This document shows, one piece after another, positions 1 to 5,050 of a DNA stretch of 5,050 bases. How positions within the stretch are numbered: position 1 is the first letter of the stretch; each line of letters begins with the position of its first letter. A program made the translations under genes and the position numbers. The notes under the pieces are model-generated. The model made no database searches. It worked only from the letters and a program-made list of their open reading frames with translations, and was not told the origin of the DNA. The stretch covers positions 1 to 5,050 of the forward strand of contig NZ_JAJBJD010000075.1 of NCBI RefSeq assembly GCF_021811875.1, in the 5' to 3' direction. The stretch is from Candidatus Bandiella numerosa (lineage in GTDB: Bacteria; Pseudomonadota; Alphaproteobacteria; Rickettsiales; Midichloriaceae).

Positions 1-87
1 TGATACTACCTCGCCTTTTTCTTTTTTTCTTACTATTATTTCAAAATCCATTTGATACCTGTATTGTTTTAGGTCAAAGGTTAGCAC
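1..87 (-). CDS. Unrecognised partial reading frame leaving the left edge, possibly a gene remnant
   Basis: This minus-strand frame is open from position 96 to the left edge. It could start at a GTG (87-85) with AGGA just upstream, or at an ATG (51-49) with AGG six bases upstream. The ATG version begins MDFEIIVRKKEKGEVVS; the GTG version adds VLTFDLKQYRYQ in front. The peptide looks like ordinary protein, but I do not recognise the family. The same frame continues upstream past two TAA stops with protein-like text (DKFGIKADRIMEA). The visible start may therefore be an internal piece of a broken gene rather than a true N-terminus. Only 29 codons are visible, so a chance open frame in AT-rich DNA cannot be excluded. 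The sequence to the left of the window would settle this. Confidence 0.25.
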   Translation of the reverse strand, partial: MLTFDLKQYRYQMDFEIIVRKKEKGEVVS

Positions 88-414
88 TTTTCCTATTTAT
101 ACGCTATCTAATATTTATGCTTCCATTATTCTATCAGCTTTTATACCAAACTTATCGTTCTTCTTTATATGAATCTAATTTTTTAAATCCATTTATTGCA
201 TATCTTCCTTGCTTTGCATTTATGCAACGGCCTTTAATCTTTTATTCAATATCAGAATTTTATTCTATTTTTAACTTGACTGTGCCATATTACTAATAAA
301 TAATCTAGAAAAATAAAAGGCTTTTTTATCATTATTATTTTATTATATAAGAGTTTTAGTTTCGTAAAAATCTCTAAGCTTATTAAATGTCTTTAGTATA
401 ATCCATAATTTTCA
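88..414. other. Gene-poor AT-rich stretch with decayed coding-like frames and an IS-end match
   Basis: No intact gene is visible here. On the minus strand, 241-155 is open for 29 codons (includes GRYAINGFKKLDSYKEER) and ends in TAA. A shifted frame then carries DKFGIKADRIMEA before two TAA stops. This looks like eroded coding sequence, though the family is unknown. Positions 271-286 match the mobile-element end found at the right of the window. TTGCATTTATGCAA at 214-227 is a 14-bp near-palindrome of unknown meaning. Between 287 and 414, downstream of grpE, I see no stable hairpin with a U tract and no tRNA-like fold. Confidence 0.4.
271..286 (+). repeat. Inverted-repeat-like end of an insertion sequence (left copy)
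   Basis: The sequence TTAACTTGACTGTGCC is the reverse complement of the 16-bp mobile-element end at 4926-4941, with a single mismatch (15 of 16). Its outer tip lies at 286 and the body, if one exists, extends leftward. The neighbouring sequence does not encode a recognisable IS6-type transposase end on either strand. It is therefore either an eroded copy, a solo end left by rearrangement, or the end of a different element using similar termini. The match is long enough that chance is unlikely in 5 kb, but AT-rich composition raises the background. Confidence 0.45.
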
Positions 415-939
415 TCACTCCTTTTTCGTAACAATAACTATAGCCGGCTTAAGTAATCTATCTCTTATTGAATATCCAGCTTGAATGACGTTTACAACAG
501 TGTTTGGCTCCCTTTTACTATCAACTACTTGTGATACTGCTTCATGAAATTTATGATCAAAATTTTGATCTAATGGGTATATTCTTTGAATTTCATAATC
601 TTGAAATACTTTTAGTAAATTCTTTTTAGTAATCTCAATGCCTTCAAATAAGGTCTTTAATTCATTGTTATTTTCACATGCTTTTAGATCAATGCTTTCT
701 GATGCTCTGAACAAATTTTCTACTTGCTCTGTTAAATTTTTCACAAAATTGCTAATAGCAAATTTATGAGCATCCTCTAGTTCCTTTTTAAATCTTTTCC
801 TTATATTTTCATTTTCGGCTTTCTCTCTAATTAACTGCTCTTTTAGATTTTCTATCTCATTACTGAGCTCTTCTAAAAAATTAGTGTTATCTTGCTTTAT
901 TTCTTCTTTTTCTTCTTTATTTATATTCTCGTTGTTCAT
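415..939 (-). CDS. grpE: GrpE, nucleotide exchange factor of the DnaK (Hsp70) chaperone
   Basis: GrpE is a cytoplasmic homodimer that opens the DnaK nucleotide-binding domain, releasing ADP so the DnaK-DnaJ cycle of protein refolding can continue. In the 174-residue product, residues 1-30 are a charged, poorly conserved tail. Residues about 22-90 are lysine- and glutamate-rich with heptad character, forming the long helix of the dimer. Residues about 118-174 are the beta-domain that contacts DnaK. Family hallmarks are FDHKFHEAV (127-135), PNTVVNVIQAGY (145-156) and IRDRLLKPA (158-166). The length is slightly below the roughly 190-200 residues common in the family, with the shortfall at the N-terminus. 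The ATG at 939 has no Shine-Dalgarno sequence, only A-rich sequence. The gene is divergent from mdh across 135 bp. The last codons (AAA AAG GAG, then TGA) happen to form a strong ribosome-binding-like motif, but only a 10-codon frame follows. Confidence 0.96.
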   Translation of the reverse strand: MNNENINKEEKEEIKQDNTNFLEELSNEIENLKEQLIREKAENENIRKRFKKELEDAHKFAISNFVKNLTEQVENLFRASESIDLKACENNNELKTLFEGIEITKKNLLKVFQDYEIQRIYPLDQNFDHKFHEAVSQVVDSKREPNTVVNVIQAGYSIRDRLLKPAIVIVTKKE

Positions 940-959
940 TTTTATTTACTTTTTAATGT

Positions 960-989
960 ATTGTTTTTTATTTAAGACTATTATGTCAA
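960..989 (-). promoter_or_regulatory. Candidate sigma-70 promoter of grpE overlapping the heat-shock site
   Basis: On the minus strand a perfect TTGACA (989-984) lies 18 bases before AACAAT (965-960), which matches TATAAT at four of six positions. The start site would fall about 14 bases before the grpE ATG. It overlaps the sigma-32-like site, which would allow basal plus heat-induced expression. The -10 box is weak. Confidence 0.35.
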
Positions 990-998
990 TTTTTCAAG
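970..998 (-). promoter_or_regulatory. Candidate heat-shock (sigma-32) promoter of grpE
   Basis: On the minus strand CTTG (998-995) is followed after 18 bases by CTTAAAT (976-970). This fits the alphaproteobacterial sigma-32 pattern CTTG-N17/18-CYTATNT with one mismatch in the second box. Transcription would start about 25 bases before the grpE ATG. grpE is a classical sigma-32 target, so position and gene agree. It is a pattern match only, and AT-rich DNA gives many partial matches. Confidence 0.4.
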
Positions 999-1002
999 TA
1001 TT

Positions 1003-1044
1003 TATAATATTTCTATAGACAAAACTGTGCTATTTATCTAGGAT
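1003..1044 (+). promoter_or_regulatory. Candidate promoter region for mdh-uvrA
   Basis: Two possibilities are visible. TAGACA (1016-1021; five of six) lies 17 bases before TAGGAT (1039-1044; four of six), giving a 5' leader of about 25 bases before the mdh ATG. Alternatively a perfect TATAAT at 1003-1008 could serve as a -10, but its upstream -35 partner is poor (TTATGT, 16 bases away). Either would drive mdh and, by read-through, uvrA. Confidence 0.35.
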
Positions 1045-1074
1045 GAAATTAGTTTGAATGTATAAAAATTTTTC

Positions 1075-2025
1075 ATGCGAAAGAAAATTGCATTAATAGG
1101 CGGTGGCAACATAGGTGGCACTTTAGCTTATATTTTAGCATCCAAGGAGCTTGGCGATGTGGTAATTTTAGATAGAAATAAAGAATATGCAGCAGGTAAG
1201 GCGCTCGATATAGAGCAGAGTTTGCCTGTAATGAAAAAAGATATATCGCTGATAGGTACAGATGATTATGCTGATATTAAAGGGTCAGATTTAGTTATTA
1301 TTACAGCGGGGGTTGCAAGAAAACCTGGTATGTCTAGAGACGATTTGCTTAGTGTTAATGCAGATGTCATAAAAACTGTAGCAGGAGGAGTGAAAAAATA
1401 CTGTCCTAATGCCTTTGTGATAGTTATCACAAATCCCTTAGATGCAATAGTTTATGCGTTTTTGAAGTACTCTGGGTTTTCTAGAAAAAAGGTTGTTGGA
1501 ATGGCAGGCGTGTTAGATTCAGCAAGATTTAGATTGTTTTTAGCTAGGGAGTTAAATACCTCAGTAAGAGACATAACCTCTTTTGTGTTGGGTGGGCATG
1601 GCGACACAATGGTTCCTTTAATGAGATATACTAATATAGGTGGCATACCTTTATCAGATTTTATAAAAAAAGGAATTATTTCATCAGCTAAAGTTCAAGA
1701 AATAATTGAAAGGACTAAGAACGGTGGAGCAGAAATTGTAAAATTACTAAAAGATGGATCTGCATACTATGCACCAGCAACTTCAGCAATACAAATGGCT
1801 GAATCGTACCTTAACGATAATAATGAGCTTTTTCCTTGTTCAGTATACCTAGAAGGAGAATATGGGTTAAGTGACACTTGCATGGGAGTGCCGGTATTTA
1901 TAGGTAAAAATGGGATAGAAGACATAATCCAAATAGAATTTGATGGAGAGGAGCGGGCCGTTTTTGATAAGTCAGCAGAAGCAGTGAATGGCCTCATCTC
2001 AGCAATGAAAAAAGTTCTAGGCTAA
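1075..2025 (+). CDS. mdh: Malate dehydrogenase, NAD-dependent, LDH-like type
   Basis: The enzyme interconverts malate and oxaloacetate with NAD, a cytoplasmic TCA-cycle step. The 316-residue product has the usual length for LDH-like bacterial MDH (about 310-320). The Rossmann motif GGGNIG is at 9-14, with Asp33 at the end of the second strand favouring NAD over NADP. The mobile loop ARKPGMSR (81-88) has Arg82 where lactate dehydrogenase has Gln, which marks malate/oxaloacetate specificity; Arg88 is the second substrate arginine. Asn120 (TNPLD), Asp148 and Arg151 (VLDSARF) and the catalytic His175 (GGHGD) complete the active site. Nothing essential is missing. The ATG at 1075 is the first possible start after an in-frame TAA at 1063-1065, yet no Shine-Dalgarno sequence precedes it. 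uvrA follows 10 bp later, suggesting one transcript. In many alphaproteobacteria mdh sits beside sucC-sucD, so the uvrA neighbour is a rearranged context. Confidence 0.97.
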   Translation: MRKKIALIGGGNIGGTLAYILASKELGDVVILDRNKEYAAGKALDIEQSLPVMKKDISLIGTDDYADIKGSDLVIITAGVARKPGMSRDDLLSVNADVIKTVAGGVKKYCPNAFVIVITNPLDAIVYAFLKYSGFSRKKVVGMAGVLDSARFRLFLARELNTSVRDITSFVLGGHGDTMVPLMRYTNIGGIPLSDFIKKGIISSAKVQEIIERTKNGGAEIVKLLKDGSAYYAPATSAIQMAESYLNDNNELFPCSVYLEGEYGLSDTCMGVPVFIGKNGIEDIIQIEFDGEERAVFDKSAEAVNGLISAMKKVLG

Positions 2026-2035
2026 ATCTGGCTTG

Positions 2036-4915
2036 ATGAATAATTGTATTATAATAAGAGGGGCAAAAGAGCACAATCTCAAAAATGTTGATATTGACAT
2101 ACCAAAAAATAAATTGGTTGTTATCACAGGTGTAAGTGGCTCCGGAAAATCCTCTTTAGCATTCGATACAATATATGCTGAAGGGCAAAGAAGGTATGTT
2201 GAAAGTTTATCGACTTATGCTAGGCAATTCTTAGAAATGCATAATAAGCCTGATGTTGAGTCAATAGAAGGTTTATCTCCTGCAATTGCAATAGATCAAA
2301 AAACAACATCGAGAAATCCGAGATCAACAGTGGCCACTGCCACAGAAATATATGATTATTTAAGAATTTTATTTGCAAGGATAGGTGTTCCATTTTCTCC
2401 TGTAACTGGATTACCAATAAAAAAACAAAGTGCCACACAAATGGTGGATTCACTAATGAGCTTACCCAAAGAAACAAGCGTAATATTACTAGCTCCAATA
2501 GTGCGAGGACAAAAAGGAGAATATAAAAAAGACTTATTGCATTATCGCAGACTTGGCTATGAGAAACTAAAAATTAGCGGAATTCACTATGATTTCGAAG
2601 AATTACCTAATATAGATAAAAACAAAAAACATGATATTGAATTGGTAGTTGATCGAGTAAGTATTAATGATGATTCAAGAAGCAGGATTGTAGAAAGTGT
2701 AGAGAATATACTAAAAATAAGCCAAGGTTTACTATATGTAGAGATTAAATCGATACCCGAAGATTTTAAAGGATCTGATGTCAAAGAAGGGCAAGTTTTG
2801 ATTTTTTCTGAAAGGTTTTCATGCCCTGTATCTGGGTTTTCATTACCAGAAATTGAACCAAGAATTTTTTCATTCAATAGTCCATATGGAGCATGCCAGA
2901 AATGTAATGGACTAGGTCAAGAAATGAGTTTTAATGAACAATTGGTAATACCTGATAAAACTTTGTCATTATTAGAAGGCGCAATTGCCCCGTGGAGAAA
3001 AAAAAGTTCTAAATATTCTAATACTCAATATAAATTCTATGAGGGCCTTCTTGAAGCGTTAGCAAATCACTATGATTTTAGCTTAGAAACTCCATATGAA
3101 GAATTACCAAAAAATGTACAAAATATAATCTTATATGGGACAGGAAACGAAAATATAAAATTTTCATATCAAGATGGTTATAGACAATCTACAGTCAATC
3201 AACCATTTAAAGGTGTTATGCCAATTCTTGAAGAGAAAATACATAAAACTGAAAGCAATTACATTGTTGAGGAGCTTTCAAAGTACCAAGTGCAAATAGA
3301 TTGTAGTGAATGCGAAGGTTACAGAGTTAAAAAAGATTCGTTATGTGTAAAAATTAATGATTTACATATTGGAGAGGTTGTGAAGTTTTCCATTGATCAA
3401 GCATATCATTGGGTTATAACCTTAAAAGATCATCTAGATCCAACGCAAGTTAAAATTTCAAAATTAATATTAAAAGAAATAGAAAGAAGACTGGAATTTT
3501 TGATTAATGTAGGACTAAATTACCTCACGTTGAATCGTGTTTCCTCAACATTATCAGGTGGAGAAAGCCAAAGGATTAGACTGGCTTCACAAATTGGCTC
3601 AAGTTTGACTGGGGTGTTATATGTGCTAGATGAGCCCTCTATAGGATTGCATCAAAGTGATAATGACAAACTCATCGTCAGCTTGAAGGAATTGCGGGAT
3701 TTGGGAAATTCTATCATACTTGTTGAGCATGATGAAGACACTATGAGACAGTCGGATTATCTGATTGATATTGGTAAATATGCAGGGGTCAATGGTGGCA
3801 ATGTTATTGCCTGTGGTACCCCAGAGGAGGTGGCAAAAAATCCTAATAGTCTAACAGGCCAATATATATCAGGAAAGTTACTAATACCAGTACCTAAGCA
3901 GAGAAGGAAATCTGATTCTGATAAGTTTATTGCTATAAACAATGTTACCACGAATAATTTAAAAGATGTAAGTGTTAAAATTCCAATCGGAGTTTTTGCT
4001 GCAATCACTGGAGTTTCTGGCAGCGGTAAATCCAGTTTAATTTTGCATACCCTTTATAGCGCAGTGATGAATAAGCTACACAATAGTAACAGAGACTGTG
4101 GTAAATATAAATCAATCCTTGGATTAGAAAATATTGATAAAATTATTGAGATTGATCAGCAACCTATCGGTAGAACACCTAGATCAAATCCAGCTACATA
4201 TACTGGGGTATTTACTCCAATTAGAGATTGGTTTGCTGGACTTAAAGAATCAAAATTAAGGGGTTATCCACCAGGTAGATTTTCTTTTAATGTTAAAGGC
4301 GGTAGATGTGAGATATGCGAAGGAGACGGCTCGTTAAAAATAGAGATGCACTTTTTACCAGATGTATATGTTAAGTGCGATGAATGTGATGGAACAAGAT
4401 ATAATAAAGAGACGTTACAAATTAAATACAATGACAAGACAATATCTGATATTCTAAAAATGACAGTGGATGAAGGGTCAATTTTTTTTGATAAATTACC
4501 CTTGATAAATGAAAAATTAAATGCTCTAAGTTCAGTAGGCTTAGGTTATATAAGTATTGGACAATCTGCCACAACATTGTCTGGAGGAGAGGCGCAGAGA
4601 GTTAAACTTGCAAAAGAATTGTCAAAAAAATCTACTGGCAGAACCCTATATATACTTGACGAACCCACTACAGGATTACACACACATGATATACAAAATT
4701 TACTTAAAGTTTTGCACGAATTAGTAGAGATGGGAAATACCGTAGTTGTCATAGAGCATAATCTCGACGTGATTAAAACAGCTGACTATGTAATAGATAT
4801 TGGTCCTTACGGAGGTATCAAAGGTGGTGAAATTATAGCTTGTGGGACACCAGAAGAAGTATCTAAAAATCCCAACAGTATCACTGGCAAATACCTCGTA
4901 CATAAGTTAAAATAA
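2036..4915 (+). CDS. uvrA: UvrA, damage-recognition ATPase of the UvrABC excision nuclease
   Basis: UvrA dimers scan DNA, recognise bulky lesions and load UvrB, starting nucleotide excision repair in the cytoplasm. Numbered from the ATG at 2036 (959 residues; E. coli has 940), there are two ABC ATPase halves. Half one: Walker A GVSGSGKS (32-39), signature LSGGESQ (506-512), Walker B Asp532-Glu533 in LDEPSIGLH, then VEHDEDT. Half two: Walker A GVSGSGKS (659-666), signature LSGGEAQ (848-854), Walker B Asp875-Glu876 in LDEPTTGLH, then IEHNLD. The C-terminal zinc module is complete: Cys758, Cys761, Cys781, Cys784. A CSEC pair is at 423 and 426. The first zinc module has Cys263, Cys287 and Cys290 but Ser266 in place of the usual fourth cysteine. 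A TTG at 2033 immediately precedes the ATG and could also start translation; I chose the ATG because it is the standard codon and aligns with the family N-terminus (IIIRGAKEHNLKN). There is no clear Shine-Dalgarno sequence, so translation may be coupled to mdh. The frame is intact. Confidence 0.97.
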   Translation: MNNCIIIRGAKEHNLKNVDIDIPKNKLVVITGVSGSGKSSLAFDTIYAEGQRRYVESLSTYARQFLEMHNKPDVESIEGLSPAIAIDQKTTSRNPRSTVATATEIYDYLRILFARIGVPFSPVTGLPIKKQSATQMVDSLMSLPKETSVILLAPIVRGQKGEYKKDLLHYRRLGYEKLKISGIHYDFEELPNIDKNKKHDIELVVDRVSINDDSRSRIVESVENILKISQGLLYVEIKSIPEDFKGSDVKEGQVLIFSERFSCPVSGFSLPEIEPRIFSFNSPYGACQKCNGLGQEMSFNEQLVIPDKTLSLLEGAIAPWRKKSSKYSNTQYKFYEGLLEALANHYDFSLETPYEELPKNVQNIILYGTGNENIKFSYQDGYRQSTVNQPFKGVMPILEEKIHKTESNYIVEELSKYQVQIDCSECEGYRVKKDSLCVKINDLHIGEVVKFSIDQAYHWVITLKDHLDPTQVKISKLILKEIERRLEFLINVGLNYLTLNRVSSTLSGGESQRIRLASQIGSSLTGVLYVLDEPSIGLHQSDNDKLIVSLKELRDLGNSIILVEHDEDTMRQSDYLIDIGKYAGVNGGNVIACGTPEEVAKNPNSLTGQYISGKLLIPVPKQRRKSDSDKFIAINNVTTNNLKDVSVKIPIGVFAAITGVSGSGKSSLILHTLYSAVMNKLHNSNRDCGKYKSILGLENIDKIIEIDQQPIGRTPRSNPATYTGVFTPIRDWFAGLKESKLRGYPPGRFSFNVKGGRCEICEGDGSLKIEMHFLPDVYVKCDECDGTRYNKETLQIKYNDKTISDILKMTVDEGSIFFDKLPLINEKLNALSSVGLGYISIGQSATTLSGGEAQRVKLAKELSKKSTGRTLYILDEPTTGLHTHDIQNLLKVLHELVEMGNTVVVIEHNLDVIKTADYVIDIGPYGGIKGGEIIACGTPEEVSKNPNSITGKYLVHKLK

Positions 4916-4925
4916 TCCTTTACAA

Positions 4926-4941
4926 GGCACCGTCAAGTTAA
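4926..4941 (+). repeat. Terminal inverted repeat of the right-hand insertion sequence
   Basis: GGCACCGTCAAGTTAA lies at the presumed outer tip of the element. It matches, in inverted orientation, positions 271-286 with one mismatch. The exact outer boundary (4926, or a base or two earlier in AAGGCAC) cannot be fixed without the other end of the element. Confidence 0.5.
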
Positions 4942-4979
4942 TGGAAATATGGCCGCAACACAACCCTGACCCTTAAATT

Positions 4980-5050
4980 TTAGGCAGCAGCTATCTCTTG
5001 GATAGCTTCATCCCAAATAAATTTAGCTTTTTGAAAATTCTCTCTTTGGA
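4980..5050 (-). CDS. C-terminal end of a probable IS6-family transposase (partial)
   Basis: Only the last 22 codons and the TAA stop (4982-4980) are inside the window; the rest lies to the right. The tail reads KAKFIWDEAIQEIAAA. IS6-family DDE transposases commonly end with a short helix carrying an aromatic-Trp pattern, and alphaproteobacterial members often finish in Ala-Ala-Ala, as here. The catalytic DDE residues are outside the window, so intactness cannot be judged. The assignment rests on this tail, the terminal repeat and the 55-base distance from stop to element end. Another transposase family, or an unrelated short gene, remains possible. Confidence 0.5.
   Translation of the reverse strand, partial: QRENFQKAKFIWDEAIQEIAAA

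Larger units (their letters stand above)
4926..5050 (-). mobile_element. End of an insertion sequence, probably IS6/IS26 family (partial)
   Basis: The element begins with GGCACCGTCAAGTTAA and continues off the right edge. IS6-family ends typically start GGCACTGT or similar, and their transposase stops about 50 bases from the end; here the minus-strand stop is 55 bases inside the tip. The G+C of 4921-4980 (26 of 60) is higher than most host lines sampled, consistent with a recent arrival. Insertion lies 10 bp past the uvrA stop, so uvrA is intact but any native terminator has been displaced beyond the element. IS6 elements make 8-bp target duplications; the expected copy here would be CTTTACAA (4918-4925), testable at the far end. 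Confidence 0.55.

Noticed and set aside
214..227. Near-palindrome TTGCATTTATGCAA as an operator or hairpin
   Set aside because: The two arms are separated by only two bases, so no RNA hairpin forms. No gene start is nearby to regulate, and such sites are expected by chance in AT-rich DNA.
276..305. TTGACT as a -35 box of a plus-strand promoter
   Set aside because: No good -10 lies at 16-18 bases and no plus-strand gene follows until mdh at 1075. The hexamer is part of the IS-end match.
350..375. Possible hairpin terminator of grpE (minus-strand AGAGATTTT pairing with AAAACTCT around a 9-base loop)
   Set aside because: The stem is about 8 A/T-rich pairs with a bulge, and the sequence after it is A/T-mixed rather than a U tract. 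It is too weak to call.
1452..2877. Minus-strand open frames of 64-96 codons inside mdh and uvrA
   Set aside because: They lie antisense to strongly conserved genes, match no family I know, and have no ribosome-binding sites. They are by-products of the coding strand.
271..4941. A composite transposon carrying grpE-mdh-uvrA
   Set aside because: The cargo is essential-type housekeeping genes with host-like composition, and the left copy lacks a visible transposase. Bracketing by two IS ends does not show that the unit moves.

Overview
The window is an AT-rich bacterial segment; hand-counted lines run from about 25% G+C in grpE to 37% in mdh. It holds three complete housekeeping genes: grpE on the minus strand, and mdh followed by uvrA on the plus strand. 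All three proteins look alphaproteobacterial. The malate dehydrogenase is the LDH-like type, UvrA has the CPVSGF and CEGYR variants I associate with alphaproteobacterial UvrA, and GrpE is short and lysine- and asparagine-rich. Together with the low G+C, this suggests a reduced-genome intracellular lineage such as the order Rickettsiales. I cannot fix the genus from the sequence alone.

Layout. Positions 1-414 hold no convincing complete gene. There is an open minus-strand frame running off the left edge, broken coding-like frames upstream of it, and at 271-286 a sequence matching an insertion-sequence end. grpE lies at 415-939 (minus). The 135 bp divergent gap at 940-1074 must carry the promoters of both grpE and mdh; on the grpE side it contains a match to a heat-shock (sigma-32) promoter. 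mdh (1075-2025) and uvrA (2036-4915) are 10 bp apart and are probably co-transcribed. Ten bases after the uvrA stop a mobile element begins, probably of the IS6/IS26 family. Its end and the last 22 codons of a minus-strand transposase are visible before the window stops.

The three genes serve separate core functions: protein folding with DnaK, the TCA cycle, and nucleotide excision repair. No new multi-gene system is visible. The most notable non-genic signal is a pair of 16-bp inverted sequences (15 of 16 identical) at 271-286 and 4926-4941. Their tips face inward, so the grpE-mdh-uvrA block sits between two insertion-sequence ends. Other points of interest are the single-residue change in the first UvrA zinc module, the heat-shock-like promoter, and the decayed sequence at the left edge.
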